A DNA stretch of 19,520 nucleotides, from the NCBI GenBank assembly GCA_049115935.1, contig JAGDZK010000059.1:1-19520 (forward strand), written 5' to 3'. A model generated the notes under the pieces. That model ran no database searches. It was given only the letters and a program-made list of their open reading frames with translations, and was not told the DNA's origin. Below, piece after piece: positions 1 through 6,987 of the stretch; within the stretch, counting starts at the first letter, position 1; every line of letters starts with the position of its first letter. The DNA comes from Bermanella sp049115935. Lineage in GTDB: Bacteria; Pseudomonadota; Gammaproteobacteria; Pseudomonadales; Oceanobacteraceae. The translations under genes and the position numbers were made by a program.

Positions 1-1425
1 AACTGTAACCCTGAAACGGTTTCTACCGATTACGATACCTCTGACCGATTATTCTTCGAGCCAGTTACCCTTGAAGATGTGTTAGAGATTGTCGACAAAG
101 AAAAACCAAAAGGTGTGATTGTTCAGTACGGTGGTCAAACCCCACTTAAATTAGCTGAAGAATTAGAAGCCGCAGGTGTGCCGATTATCGGTACCTCACC
201 TGAAGCCATCGACCGCGCCGAAGACCGTGAACGTTTCCAGCAAATGATTCAACGCCTAGGTCTTAAGCAGCCAGTTAACGCCACTGTTACTTCGACTGAA
301 GAAGCGGTAACTAAAGCACAAGAAATTGGCTACCCATTAGTGGTGCGTCCTTCTTATGTATTGGGTGGCCGTGCAATGGAAATTGTAAACAACGAAGAAG
401 CCCTTCGTCGTTACATGACCACAGCCGTTAAAGTATCCAATGATTCACCTGTACTACTTGATTACTTCTTGAACCGTGCGGTTGAAGTGGATATCGATGC
501 CATCTGTGATGGTGAGCAAGTAGTGATTGGTGCCATCATGCAGCACATCGAACAAGCGGGTATTCACTCTGGTGACTCTGCCTGTTCATTGCCGCCTTAC
601 AGCTTGCCTGAAGATGTGCAAGATGAAATGCGCAAGCAAGTTGCCGCCATGGCCCTTGAGCTTGGTGTGGTTGGTTTGATGAATACTCAGCTAGCTTGGC
701 AAGACGGTGAGATCTATGTGATCGAGGTGAACCCACGTGCATCACGTACGGTTCCGTTTGTATCTAAATGCATTGGCACATCACTGGCTGCAGTTGCTGC
801 AAAAGTGATGATGGGTAAATCTTTGGCTGAGCTTGGTTTCACTAAAGAAGTTATTCCACCTTTCTTCTCTGTAAAAGAAGCGGTGTTCCCGTTTAATAAA
901 TTCCAAGGTGTTGATCCAATTCTTGGGCCAGAGATGAAGTCTACCGGTGAAGTAATGGGCGCTGGCGAAACCTTCGGTGAAGCTTTCTTTAAAGCTCAGC
1001 TGGGTGCCGGTGAGAAACTACCAACAGAAGGTAATGTATTTATCTCTGTGCGTGATGCCGATAAAGAAGGCGTACTCGATGTAGCAAAAGGTCTTAAAGC
1101 ACTAGGCTTTAATATCTTGGCCACATCAGGTACGTTCAAAGCATTGAATGATGCTGGCATCGACGTTAAGCGTGTAAATAAAGTAAACGAAGGTCGCCCA
1201 CACATTGTGGATATGATCAAAAACGATGAAATCGCCATGAGCGTGAATACCACAGAAGGCCCAGTGGCCATTGCGGATTCAGCGGCTATTCGTCGTAGTG
1301 CATTGCAGCACAAAGTTTACTACACTACTACGCTAGCGGGTGCAGAAGCCGTAGTTAAAGCATTGGAATCAGACGGCCTGCAAACGGTTCGTCGTTTACA
1401 AGAGTTGCATGCAACGATTAAGTAA
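1..1425 (+). CDS. carB: Carbamoyl-phosphate synthase large subunit, C-terminal part (5' truncated by window)
   Basis: This is the C-terminal 474 residues of CarB, the large subunit that makes carbamoyl phosphate from bicarbonate, ATP and glutamine-derived ammonia for pyrimidine and arginine synthesis. The reading frame is open from base 1 and begins NCNPETVSTDYDTSDRLFFE, which is nearly identical to E. coli CarB shortly after its midpoint. The full protein is about 1070 residues in the family, so a little over half lies outside the window. What is visible is the second ATP-grasp half (YGGQTPLKLA, RPSYVLGGRAMEIV, HSGDSACSLP, IEVNPRASRTVPFVSK). It is followed by the methylglyoxal-synthase-like regulatory domain that binds effectors in enterobacteria, ending near RRSALQHKVYYTTTLAG. 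The first ATG in frame is at 79 but is internal. A hairpin terminator follows and separates it from greA. Identification is certain. Confidence 0.98.
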   Translation, partial: NCNPETVSTDYDTSDRLFFEPVTLEDVLEIVDKEKPKGVIVQYGGQTPLKLAEELEAAGVPIIGTSPEAIDRAEDRERFQQMIQRLGLKQPVNATVTSTEEAVTKAQEIGYPLVVRPSYVLGGRAMEIVNNEEALRRYMTTAVKVSNDSPVLLDYFLNRAVEVDIDAICDGEQVVIGAIMQHIEQAGIHSGDSACSLPPYSLPEDVQDEMRKQVAAMALELGVVGLMNTQLAWQDGEIYVIEVNPRASRTVPFVSKCIGTSLAAVAAKVMMGKSLAELGFTKEVIPPFFSVKEAVFPFNKFQGVDPILGPEMKSTGEVMGAGETFGEAFFKAQLGAGEKLPTEGNVFISVRDADKEGVLDVAKGLKALGFNILATSGTFKALNDAGIDVKRVNKVNEGRPHIVDMIKNDEIAMSVNTTEGPVAIADSAAIRRSALQHKVYYTTTLAGAEAVVKALESDGLQTVRRLQELHATIK

Positions 1426-1443
1426 ACATAAGTTTTAATGTCT

Positions 1444-1476
1444 GAATAAGGGCCTTATGGCCCTTATTCTCGTTTT
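1444..1476 (+). terminator. Hairpin terminator after carB
   Basis: A perfect 11-bp stem (GAATAAGGGCC, 1444-1454) with a TTAT loop pairs with 1459-1469, followed by the short T-rich stretch CTCGTTTT. The T tract is interrupted, so termination may be partial and some read-through into greA is possible. Confidence 0.75.
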
Positions 1477-1630
1477 AGGGTTTTAAGTTTTTTATTAAGC
1501 CCAGTAATAAGATTTGATTGCATCATATTTATCGCAGTCGCATACATGCATTGAAAATAAGAAAAGAGATAAAAGCGTTGTGAAGCAGTAAGAGTCACCG
1601 CGGATCTCTCGCCTTTTAATAGGAGTGAAT

Positions 1631-2107
1631 ATGCAAAAAGTACCTATGACGGTTCAGGGTGAGCAAGCCCTACGTGAAGAATTAGAACAACTTAAAAAAG
1701 TTGATCGTCCTCAAGTGATTAAAGAAATTGCTGAAGCTCGTGAGCACGGCGATTTAAAAGAAAACGCTGAATATCATGCAGCCCGTGAGCAGCAGGGTTT
1801 CATCGAAGGCCGTATTCAAGATATCGAAGGCAAGCTTTCCAACGTACAAGTAATCGACATTACCACCATGCCAAAAAACGGTAAGGTGATTTTTGGTACC
1901 ACAGTGAAATTAATTGATGTGGATACTGAAGAAGAAAAACAATATCAGATCGTAGGTGAAGACGAAGCAGATGTGCCTAAAGGCAAAATCAGCTCAGGCT
2001 CACCAATTGCCCGCGCGCTTTTAGGTAAAGAAGAAGGTGACGTGGTTGTGGTTAAAGTACCAAACGGTGAAATTGAATACGAAATTGAAGAAGTTTTGTA
2101 TATTTAA
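1631..2107 (+). CDS. greA: Transcription elongation factor GreA
   Basis: GreA enters the secondary channel of RNA polymerase and stimulates cleavage of backtracked transcripts. The 158-residue product has the family's usual length. The N-terminal coiled coil runs over about residues 1-75 and carries the acidic tip in the conserved stretch EAREHGDLKENAEYHAAREQQ (about 35-55). The C-terminal globular domain contains the signature SSGSPIARALLGKEEGD and a typical VPNGEIEYEIEEVLYI end. The start chosen is ATG 1631, because AGGAG (1621-1625) lies five bases upstream of it. A GTG at 1625 in the same frame overlaps that ribosome binding site and would make a product two residues longer than usual. 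The gene lies downstream of carB, separated by a terminator and about 150 further bases, so it probably has its own promoter; I could not pick that promoter out with confidence. Confidence 0.98.
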   Translation: MQKVPMTVQGEQALREELEQLKKVDRPQVIKEIAEAREHGDLKENAEYHAAREQQGFIEGRIQDIEGKLSNVQVIDITTMPKNGKVIFGTTVKLIDVDTEEEKQYQIVGEDEADVPKGKISSGSPIARALLGKEEGDVVVVKVPNGEIEYEIEEVLYI

Positions 2108-2135
2108 TTAACAGTAGTGCCGGTTGATTGTTAGA

Positions 2136-2167
2136 TAAAAAGGCCCAGATTAATCTGGGCTTTTTTA
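2136..2167. terminator. Bidirectional terminator between greA and the thioesterase gene
   Basis: The stem GCCCAGA (2143-2149) pairs with TCTGGGC (2154-2160) across a TTAA loop. It is preceded by an A run and followed by six T residues (2161-2166). The near symmetry lets it act for greA on the plus strand and for the convergent thioesterase gene on the minus strand. Confidence 0.9.
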
Positions 2168-2183
2168 TGGGCTGCGTTCGTGT

Positions 2184-2687
2184 CTAGATATATGCCGACT
2201 CAAACGCCTCGTCATCTTCATTCTCGATGGCTTTCATCATCTTTTGTAATTTAAAGCGCGCTTCTTTGCGTTTTACCGCTTTATTCCAACGACGTCTTTG
2301 GGTGTCATTATCGATCATTAATTCAGGTACGGGTGTGGTTTTGCCGTCTTTCATGGCTACCATGGTGAAGAAACAGGTATGGGTATGGCGCACGGTTTTT
2401 TCTTGAATATTTTCGGCGATGACTTTGATGCCAATTTCCATGGAGCTGCGGCCAGTGTAATTCACGGTGGCTAGGCAGGTGACCATTTCACCAATATGAA
2501 TCGGCTGCTTAAATAAGACGTTATCAACAGAAAGGGTTACCGCGTAATGGCCGCTATAGCGCATTGCACATGTATAGGCCACTTTATCGAGTAGCTTGAG
2601 CAGCTCACCGCCATGCATGTTGCCAGAGAAATTGGCCATAGACGGTGTAACCAGCTCGGTCATCTCAGTTTGGATAATCTGCCCCAT
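2184..2687 (-). CDS. Acyl-CoA thioesterase, hot-dog fold (YciA/BACH type)
   Basis: The product is a 167-residue cytosolic thioesterase expected to hydrolyse acyl-CoA to free acid and CoA. The hot-dog signature is visible: NMHGGELLKLLDKVA (about residues 23-37), with the family's catalytic Asp at 34 and Asn at 23. It is followed by the second signature TLSVDNVLFKQPIHIGE (51-67), which is characteristic of the YciA/BACH acyl-CoA hydrolases. YciA itself is about 130 residues; here a charged tail rich in Lys, Arg and Glu (about 130-167) is added. The ATG is preceded by GGAG at a five-base spacing. The gene stands alone, converging on greA across a shared terminator and diverging from the CHASE-GGDEF gene. 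Chain-length preference cannot be read from sequence. Confidence 0.9.
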   Translation of the reverse strand: MGQIIQTEMTELVTPSMANFSGNMHGGELLKLLDKVAYTCAMRYSGHYAVTLSVDNVLFKQPIHIGEMVTCLATVNYTGRSSMEIGIKVIAENIQEKTVRHTHTCFFTMVAMKDGKTTPVPELMIDNDTQRRRWNKAVKRKEARFKLQKMMKAIENEDDEAFESAYI

Positions 2688-3025
2688 TGCGACTCCATTA
2701 TCGGTTGTGGCTAATTTTTAATTCGCAAAACCACATGGATGAGTGGTCTTGCGGAGCTTGGGTTCTCGTGAAACCTTCGCGGTCTAGGTGCTGAGTTTGC
2801 AAATAGTGTAGGCGGTAAAGCACAAACCTTGCCAAAAGCTAAAAAGGTGCCATTTATTGGCTCAAGCAGCGCTTAGCCGATGAAAACGAGGTTTGCGTGA
2901 GCACCCTTGGTGCGCTCATCATACATGGTTCGTTATATTTTGGTGCGCGAATTATATATAAATCGCCTCATAAAGCACGAGCATTGATCTAAACTTGATT
3001 TAATAGTGATGAATTCGAGGTCAAT
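2688..3025. other. Divergent intergenic region, no gene seen
   Basis: These 338 bases separate the divergent thioesterase and diguanylate cyclase genes. I see no reading frame with a start and ribosome site. The only notable items are an imperfect hairpin GAGCACC/GGTGCGCTC around 2898-2917 and an AT-rich stretch (about 2935-2970) immediately before the cyclase gene that could contain a promoter. No clear -35/-10 pair could be chosen. GAGG at 3017-3020 is the ribosome site of the next gene. Confidence 0.5.
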
Positions 3026-4579
3026 ATGAAGGCGGTTGATAATGCAGGTATAAAGGATACCGCTCATGATCGGCTTTTTGGGCTCTATAAGCTACTGATT
3101 TTTTTTGGGGTTTTGGTGTTTATTCTGTGCCTGTTTTTTTTAGTATGGCAAAACCTAAATCAAGCAAAATCAGAGTTTCGTCAGTTTGGCTTCAAAGTTA
3201 GTGAATCTCTTCATCAATCTTTGGTTATCAACGAAACGATTCTTGATGGTTTTGCTGCGTTTTTGGCTGAAGTGGGGGTGCAGGATCCGTTCAGGGCAAG
3301 GTTTTACAGTCGAACCATGATGGATCGCTATGCTGACCTTTATATGTTTCAAGCGGCACAAAAAGTAAATGGCGGGCAGGTGGACAAGTTTGAGCAGCGC
3401 CTGACACTAAAGATGGATCATCCAATTGCCATTCGTCGTTTTGAATTTGGAAGGGGGTTGATCAGTGTTAACAAGGACCCTGCACGCTTTTATTATCCAT
3501 TGGTATTTGTTGAGCCAGAAGGCAATAACAGCTTCAATATGCTGGGATTGGACATATCGAGCATTAAATTTGTCAGTAAGGCGATGGATTTGTCTCTTGA
3601 TTCAGGCCTAGCCAGCATTAGTGAGGGGTTCGAGTTGTCTGAGGGAGACAATGCATTTGTGATGATCAAACCCAGTTTGTTGCCTGGTCAGGAAGTGCCT
3701 GATCAGTACGCGTTGCTAGTGGTAAAAAGCCAAATATTATTAAGTGATGTCCCGCTGGTTCAAAAGGGGATGGACTTAAAAGTTCGTTATGAAAACCTCA
3801 AACCTATGATTTCTGCTGAGACTGAATCGTTAGAAGCTTGGGAGCAGTGGCTATTTCCTAAAGCAATATTTGAAAGAAGTTTTACCCTTGGCCAAGGTCG
3901 CGTACATTTAGTTATGTCGCAGCAATTTGGCTTGCACAATATTAGTCGTTTTTCAGTTGTTATCATTATTGTGGTTTGTTTGACGCTTGGTTGGATAATT
4001 CGCAATTATCTTCGCGGGCATTACCAAGATGAGCTCGAGCAATTAAAAACAACTCGCCAACTGTATCAGCGCGCTAACTATGATCAATTAACGGGTTTAG
4101 CAAATAGACATTATTTTGAAGATTATTTCATTCGTTGTGTGGCAGCCTGCCAACGCCGTTCTGATAAGTTTGGCATTTTATATGTGGATCTAAACGATTT
4201 TAAAATAATCAATGACACGTGCGGTCACGCGACAGGCGATAGTGTATTGACTATTTCCTCAGCCATATTGCTAGATTGTGTTCGCGCGGATGATGTGGTT
4301 TGTCGCTTTGGTGGTGATGAATTTGTGGTATTGCTTAGTCGAGTTGATAGCCCTGATGACGTGCAAAAAGTGATTTTTAGGATTAATGAAGAAATGGCCA
4401 AAGTACAGTTTGTTGAGCAGCACGCAGTAAAAATATCCGCCAGTATCGGTTTTTCTATTTATCCTAAAGATGGCAATACATTAGAAAAACTATTGCATGC
4501 CGCTGACCACAAAATGTATGTGGCCAAGCGGCAAGGTAAAGTATTATCGATAGAGGATCACCCTAAACGACAAACTTAA
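3026..4579 (+). CDS. CHASE-domain diguanylate cyclase (GGDEF)
   Basis: This 517-residue inner-membrane enzyme is predicted to make cyclic di-GMP from two GTP in response to an extracytoplasmic signal. A first membrane segment lies at about residues 21-42. The periplasmic part that follows carries the CHASE-type motif FYYPLVFVEPEGNNSFNMLGLD (about 155-176). A second membrane segment lies at about 308-326, then a short linker and a GGDEF domain (about 350-510). The active-site motif RFGGDEF is intact (GGDEF 429-433). RADD at 420-423 sits exactly five residues before it, which is the RxxD inhibitory site for product feedback. YVDLNDFKIINDTCGHATGD is the usual metal and nucleotide-binding region. 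GAGG five bases upstream supports the ATG start. No EAL domain is present. The stop codon overlaps the stop of the convergent glutathione peroxidase gene. The ligand is unknown; CHASE domains typically bind small molecules. Confidence 0.93.
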   Translation: MKAVDNAGIKDTAHDRLFGLYKLLIFFGVLVFILCLFFLVWQNLNQAKSEFRQFGFKVSESLHQSLVINETILDGFAAFLAEVGVQDPFRARFYSRTMMDRYADLYMFQAAQKVNGGQVDKFEQRLTLKMDHPIAIRRFEFGRGLISVNKDPARFYYPLVFVEPEGNNSFNMLGLDISSIKFVSKAMDLSLDSGLASISEGFELSEGDNAFVMIKPSLLPGQEVPDQYALLVVKSQILLSDVPLVQKGMDLKVRYENLKPMISAETESLEAWEQWLFPKAIFERSFTLGQGRVHLVMSQQFGLHNISRFSVVIIIVVCLTLGWIIRNYLRGHYQDELEQLKTTRQLYQRANYDQLTGLANRHYFEDYFIRCVAACQRRSDKFGILYVDLNDFKIINDTCGHATGDSVLTISSAILLDCVRADDVVCRFGGDEFVVLLSRVDSPDDVQKVIFRINEEMAKVQFVEQHAVKISASIGFSIYPKDGNTLEKLLHAADHKMYVAKRQGKVLSIEDHPKRQT

Positions 4580-5043
4580 AGTGTTTGTAAAATTGCATGC
4601 ATGATTTCGGCGCTTTGCGGTTCTTGTTTGGCGCCAAAGCGCTGAACCACTTGTCCTTCTTTATTGACTAAAAATTTTGCAAAATTCCACTCTATGTCGT
4701 CCCCATCTCCTACTAATAATTCATAAAGTGGATGGCGAGTGTCGCCATTCACATCCACTTTTGTGGTCATGGGGAATTCCACTGCAAATTTTGTAGTACA
4801 AAACTCAGCAATTTCTTTGTTGCTACCAGGTTCTTGTTGACCAAATTGATTGCAAGGCACACCTAAAACAACCAACCCTTTATCTTTATATTGTTGATAC
4901 AAGGTTTGTAGGCCTTGGTACTGAGGCGTTAGCCCGCAGGCGCTTGCCACATTAACCACTAATACTGCTTTGTTTTTAAACTCAGCAAGATTAAGTGGCT
5001 GCCCGTCTAGACCATCAATGGCAATATCATAAAAACGAGTCAT
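4576..5043 (-). CDS. Glutathione peroxidase family protein (Cys type, BtuE/BsaA-like)
   Basis: This 155-residue thiol peroxidase reduces hydrogen and lipid hydroperoxides, probably in the cytosol because no signal peptide is seen. The peroxidatic residue is Cys36 in NVASACGLTPQY, where animal enzymes carry selenocysteine. Gln70 (FGQQEP) and Trp119-Asn120 (EWNFAKFLV) complete the catalytic tetrad. Cys82 in EIAEFCTTKF matches the resolving cysteine of thioredoxin-dependent members. Thioredoxin is therefore a likelier reductant than glutathione, despite the family name. Length matches the family (about 160). It lies 10 bases downstream of the DUF3524 glycosyltransferase gene, and its AGGGAG ribosome site overlaps that gene's stop codon, so the two are almost certainly one transcript and probably translationally coupled. 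Its stop codon overlaps the stop of the convergent diguanylate cyclase gene, and no terminator is visible between them. Confidence 0.95.
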   Translation of the reverse strand: MTRFYDIAIDGLDGQPLNLAEFKNKAVLVVNVASACGLTPQYQGLQTLYQQYKDKGLVVLGVPCNQFGQQEPGSNKEIAEFCTTKFAVEFPMTTKVDVNGDTRHPLYELLVGDGDDIEWNFAKFLVNKEGQVVQRFGAKQEPQSAEIMHAILQTL

Positions 5044-5053
5044 GGTTTTCTCC

Positions 5054-6151
5054 CTAAGGTTTGATCTGCCCGCAGACGTGAGTCAGTACTTTTTCGTATT
5101 CTACGGCTAATGCTTGCCAATCATAATGGCATACATCCACGCAAGGCGGCAGTCCTTGTTGTTGCCAAATTTTAAGGCGCTGCAAAATATGCTGTGCTTC
5201 TACTTCTGCAGATGCGTTTTCATATAAACAGGTCGCTGGAATCCATTCAGGATAGGCTAATCGATTAGGGGCTAAAGGTATGCAGCCATAAGCCGCCCCT
5301 TCTAATACGGCAATGCCTTGAAATTCATGGTGGGCAGTTGATAACACCACATGATGTTCACCCAGTTGAGTTAAGTATTCAGCTTTGCTGGTAAAGGTTG
5401 CCATGTGTTTTAAATTTTCAGGCGTGTGCTGAATAAGTTGGTTAAATTCAGTGGGGATGTTTCTAAACGACATGCCACAAATAGTGAACTCAATATTAAG
5501 CTGTTGCAGGTGCGCCAGTTTAATCACGTGCGCTAATGTTTCTGGCCCTTTGTCATATTCCCACCTGTGATTCCAAATCACCTTTAATGTTTCACCGCCT
5601 TTAAAAACAGATTTTCTGTGGGCGTGCTTGGCCTGTATGGGTACGGGTAAAACCTGAGACTTAGCTTGAATGCTATCGATGGCGTTTAGTGGTGCATGGT
5701 CGGGTAAACGTTTAAATAAATCGGTTATGCCTGCAAGTAAACTGTGTTGATTAAACTGGCTGTTAAACAAAACATAATCAGCACTGAGTGCGCTGTATAA
5801 ATTAACCATTTGCGGCTCAATGCTGGTGTGTTGTTGAGCGCTTTTGGGGTAGGCAAATTGGTTTTCATGAAAATACAAAATGCTCGGTGTTGACGCTAAA
5901 TTAGGCGAGAGCCCTTTTAATGTGGCCAGATCAACCATGGATGTGGCAATGACTAAATCGAAGGGTTGTTGCAGTGCTTGAGCGTCATCGCCATAGGCAA
6001 AACTCAATGCATTACCACGAATTCGCCAACTAAAAAAACGTCCGGGCAGGGTAAGGTAATGCCATTGATGATGTGGCAGGTTGGCCATAAGGCCCTGACA
6101 CCATGATTTATGGCTGTCGGTATCGTAGGCGCTGAGCAGTAAAATTCGCAT
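5054..6151 (-). CDS. DUF3524 glycosyltransferase, tRNA-queuosine alpha-mannosyltransferase-like
   Basis: This 365-residue cytosolic GT-B-type glycosyltransferase belongs to the DUF3524/GTDC1 family. Its human member (QTMAN) transfers mannose from GDP-mannose to queuosine at the wobble position of tRNA-Asp. Seen motifs match that family along the whole length: SAYDTDSHKSW (7-17), LPGRFFSWRIRGNALSFA (35-52), LYFHENQFAYP (92-102), NSQFN (130-134), IWNHRWEYDKGPE (192-204), STAHHEFQGIAVLEGAAYGC (271-290) and LAPNRLAYPEWIP (293-305). The last two form the usual nucleotide-sugar-binding end of GT-B enzymes. It lacks the long low-complexity insertion present in the human protein. No strong ribosome site precedes the ATG. 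It is the first gene of a pair with the peroxidase. Family membership is strong. The substrate in bacteria (queuosine-tRNA or something else) is inferred only from homology. Confidence 0.85.
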   Translation of the reverse strand: MRILLLSAYDTDSHKSWCQGLMANLPHHQWHYLTLPGRFFSWRIRGNALSFAYGDDAQALQQPFDLVIATSMVDLATLKGLSPNLASTPSILYFHENQFAYPKSAQQHTSIEPQMVNLYSALSADYVLFNSQFNQHSLLAGITDLFKRLPDHAPLNAIDSIQAKSQVLPVPIQAKHAHRKSVFKGGETLKVIWNHRWEYDKGPETLAHVIKLAHLQQLNIEFTICGMSFRNIPTEFNQLIQHTPENLKHMATFTSKAEYLTQLGEHHVVLSTAHHEFQGIAVLEGAAYGCIPLAPNRLAYPEWIPATCLYENASAEVEAQHILQRLKIWQQQGLPPCVDVCHYDWQALAVEYEKVLTHVCGQIKP

Positions 6152-6262
6152 ATTAGCCGCTGATTATTTAAAAGCGCCATTCTACCTATGTGGCGGGTAC
6201 ACCAGCAAATGATTGAGTATCAGACATAGGCTGCCTAATATAGGGCAACTTTAACTTGACCA

Positions 6263-6288
6263 AACAAGTGAATATTGATTCACTTGTT
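6263..6288. promoter_or_regulatory. Palindromic operator, probably bound by the adjacent TetR protein
   Basis: A perfect inverted repeat has 11-bp arms AACAAGTGAAT (6263-6273) and ATTCACTTGTT (6278-6288) around a central ATTG. It ends 19 bases before the TetR start codon, and a TTGACC -35-like hexamer lies just to its left (6256-6261). Size and placement are typical of an autoregulatory TetR-family operator. Confidence 0.8.
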
Positions 6289-6307
6289 GTGAATATAGGT
6301 TCATTTT

Positions 6308-6955
6308 ATGGCATATCGCCCAACCGAACAGACACAATCTAAGAAAGCAGGTACCCGTGAGCGCATCTTAAAAGAAGCTCGCTTATTGGTCACACAAGGA
6401 GGGTTTGCAGCGGCAGCGGTGGCGCAGGTGGCGCGTCAAAGTGATATCGCAACCGGCACCATATACCGCCACTTTCCATCAAAAGCGGAATTAGTGGCAG
6501 AGGTGTTTCGTCATGCCACAGAGTTTGAGTTAGCGGCCGTGACGCAAGCCACGCAACAAGGTGATTCGTGTCGTGCGCGTTTATTAAGTGCGGTAGAAAC
6601 CTTTGCTGACCGCGCGCTAAGAGCACCTAGGTTAGCTTATGCATTAATTGCAGAGCCTGTGGACCCATTGGTTGAAAAAGAGCGTTTAAGTTATCGCTTT
6701 GCCTACGCGGAAGCGTTTGAAGACTTAATTAACGAAGCCATGGCAGCAGGGGAGTTTGTGACACAAAACCCTAGCATCAGTGCGGCGGCGTTGGTGGGCA
6801 TGTTATCTGAATCACTAGTGGGGCCACTGGCACCGCAAATAGAAAGTTACGATGAACAAATTTCACAGCGTGAAGCGCTTAGCGAGTCGGAAAAGCGCGC
6901 GCTAATAGAAGAAATTAAAGCACTGGCATTAAGGTCAGTTGCGGGCACGGTGTAG
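6308..6955 (+). CDS. TetR/AcrR family transcriptional regulator
   Basis: This 215-residue one-component repressor is expected to bind DNA as a dimer and release it when a small ligand fills the C-terminal helical domain. The N-terminal TetR domain is clear: RERILKEARLLVTQGGFAAA (about 17-36), followed by the helix-turn-helix VAQVARQSDIATGTIYRHFPSKAELVAEVF (about 38-67) with the family hallmark YRHFPSK. The C-terminal part has no motif that I recognise. A perfect 26-bp palindrome lies in its promoter region, pointing to autoregulation. The acyl-CoA dehydrogenase gene follows 32 bases after its stop, so the repressor probably controls both, and the ligand may be an acyl-CoA or related compound (inference). 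A 6-bp hairpin AGCACA/TGTGCT (6954-6971) begins in the stop codon. Confidence 0.93.
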   Translation: MAYRPTEQTQSKKAGTRERILKEARLLVTQGGFAAAAVAQVARQSDIATGTIYRHFPSKAELVAEVFRHATEFELAAVTQATQQGDSCRARLLSAVETFADRALRAPRLAYALIAEPVDPLVEKERLSYRFAYAEAFEDLINEAMAAGEFVTQNPSISAAALVGMLSESLVGPLAPQIESYDEQISQREALSESEKRALIEEIKALALRSVAGTV

Positions 6956-6987
6956 CACATTCAGCTGTGCTCACCACGGAGGACTGC

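Noticed and set aside
996..1313. 105-codon open frame on the minus strand inside carB
   Set aside because: It lies opposite a highly conserved CarB coding segment, shows no recognisable domain and has no supporting start signal.
2760..2880. Possible decayed reading frame of about 30 codons before the diguanylate cyclase gene
   Set aside because: It has no start codon or ribosome site and no recognisable similarity, and it ends in a stop at about 2875; treated as non-coding.
6967..6987. GTG 6967 as start of the acyl-CoA dehydrogenase
   Set aside because: GGAGG at 6978-6982 is correctly spaced for ATG 6988 and lies downstream of the GTG.
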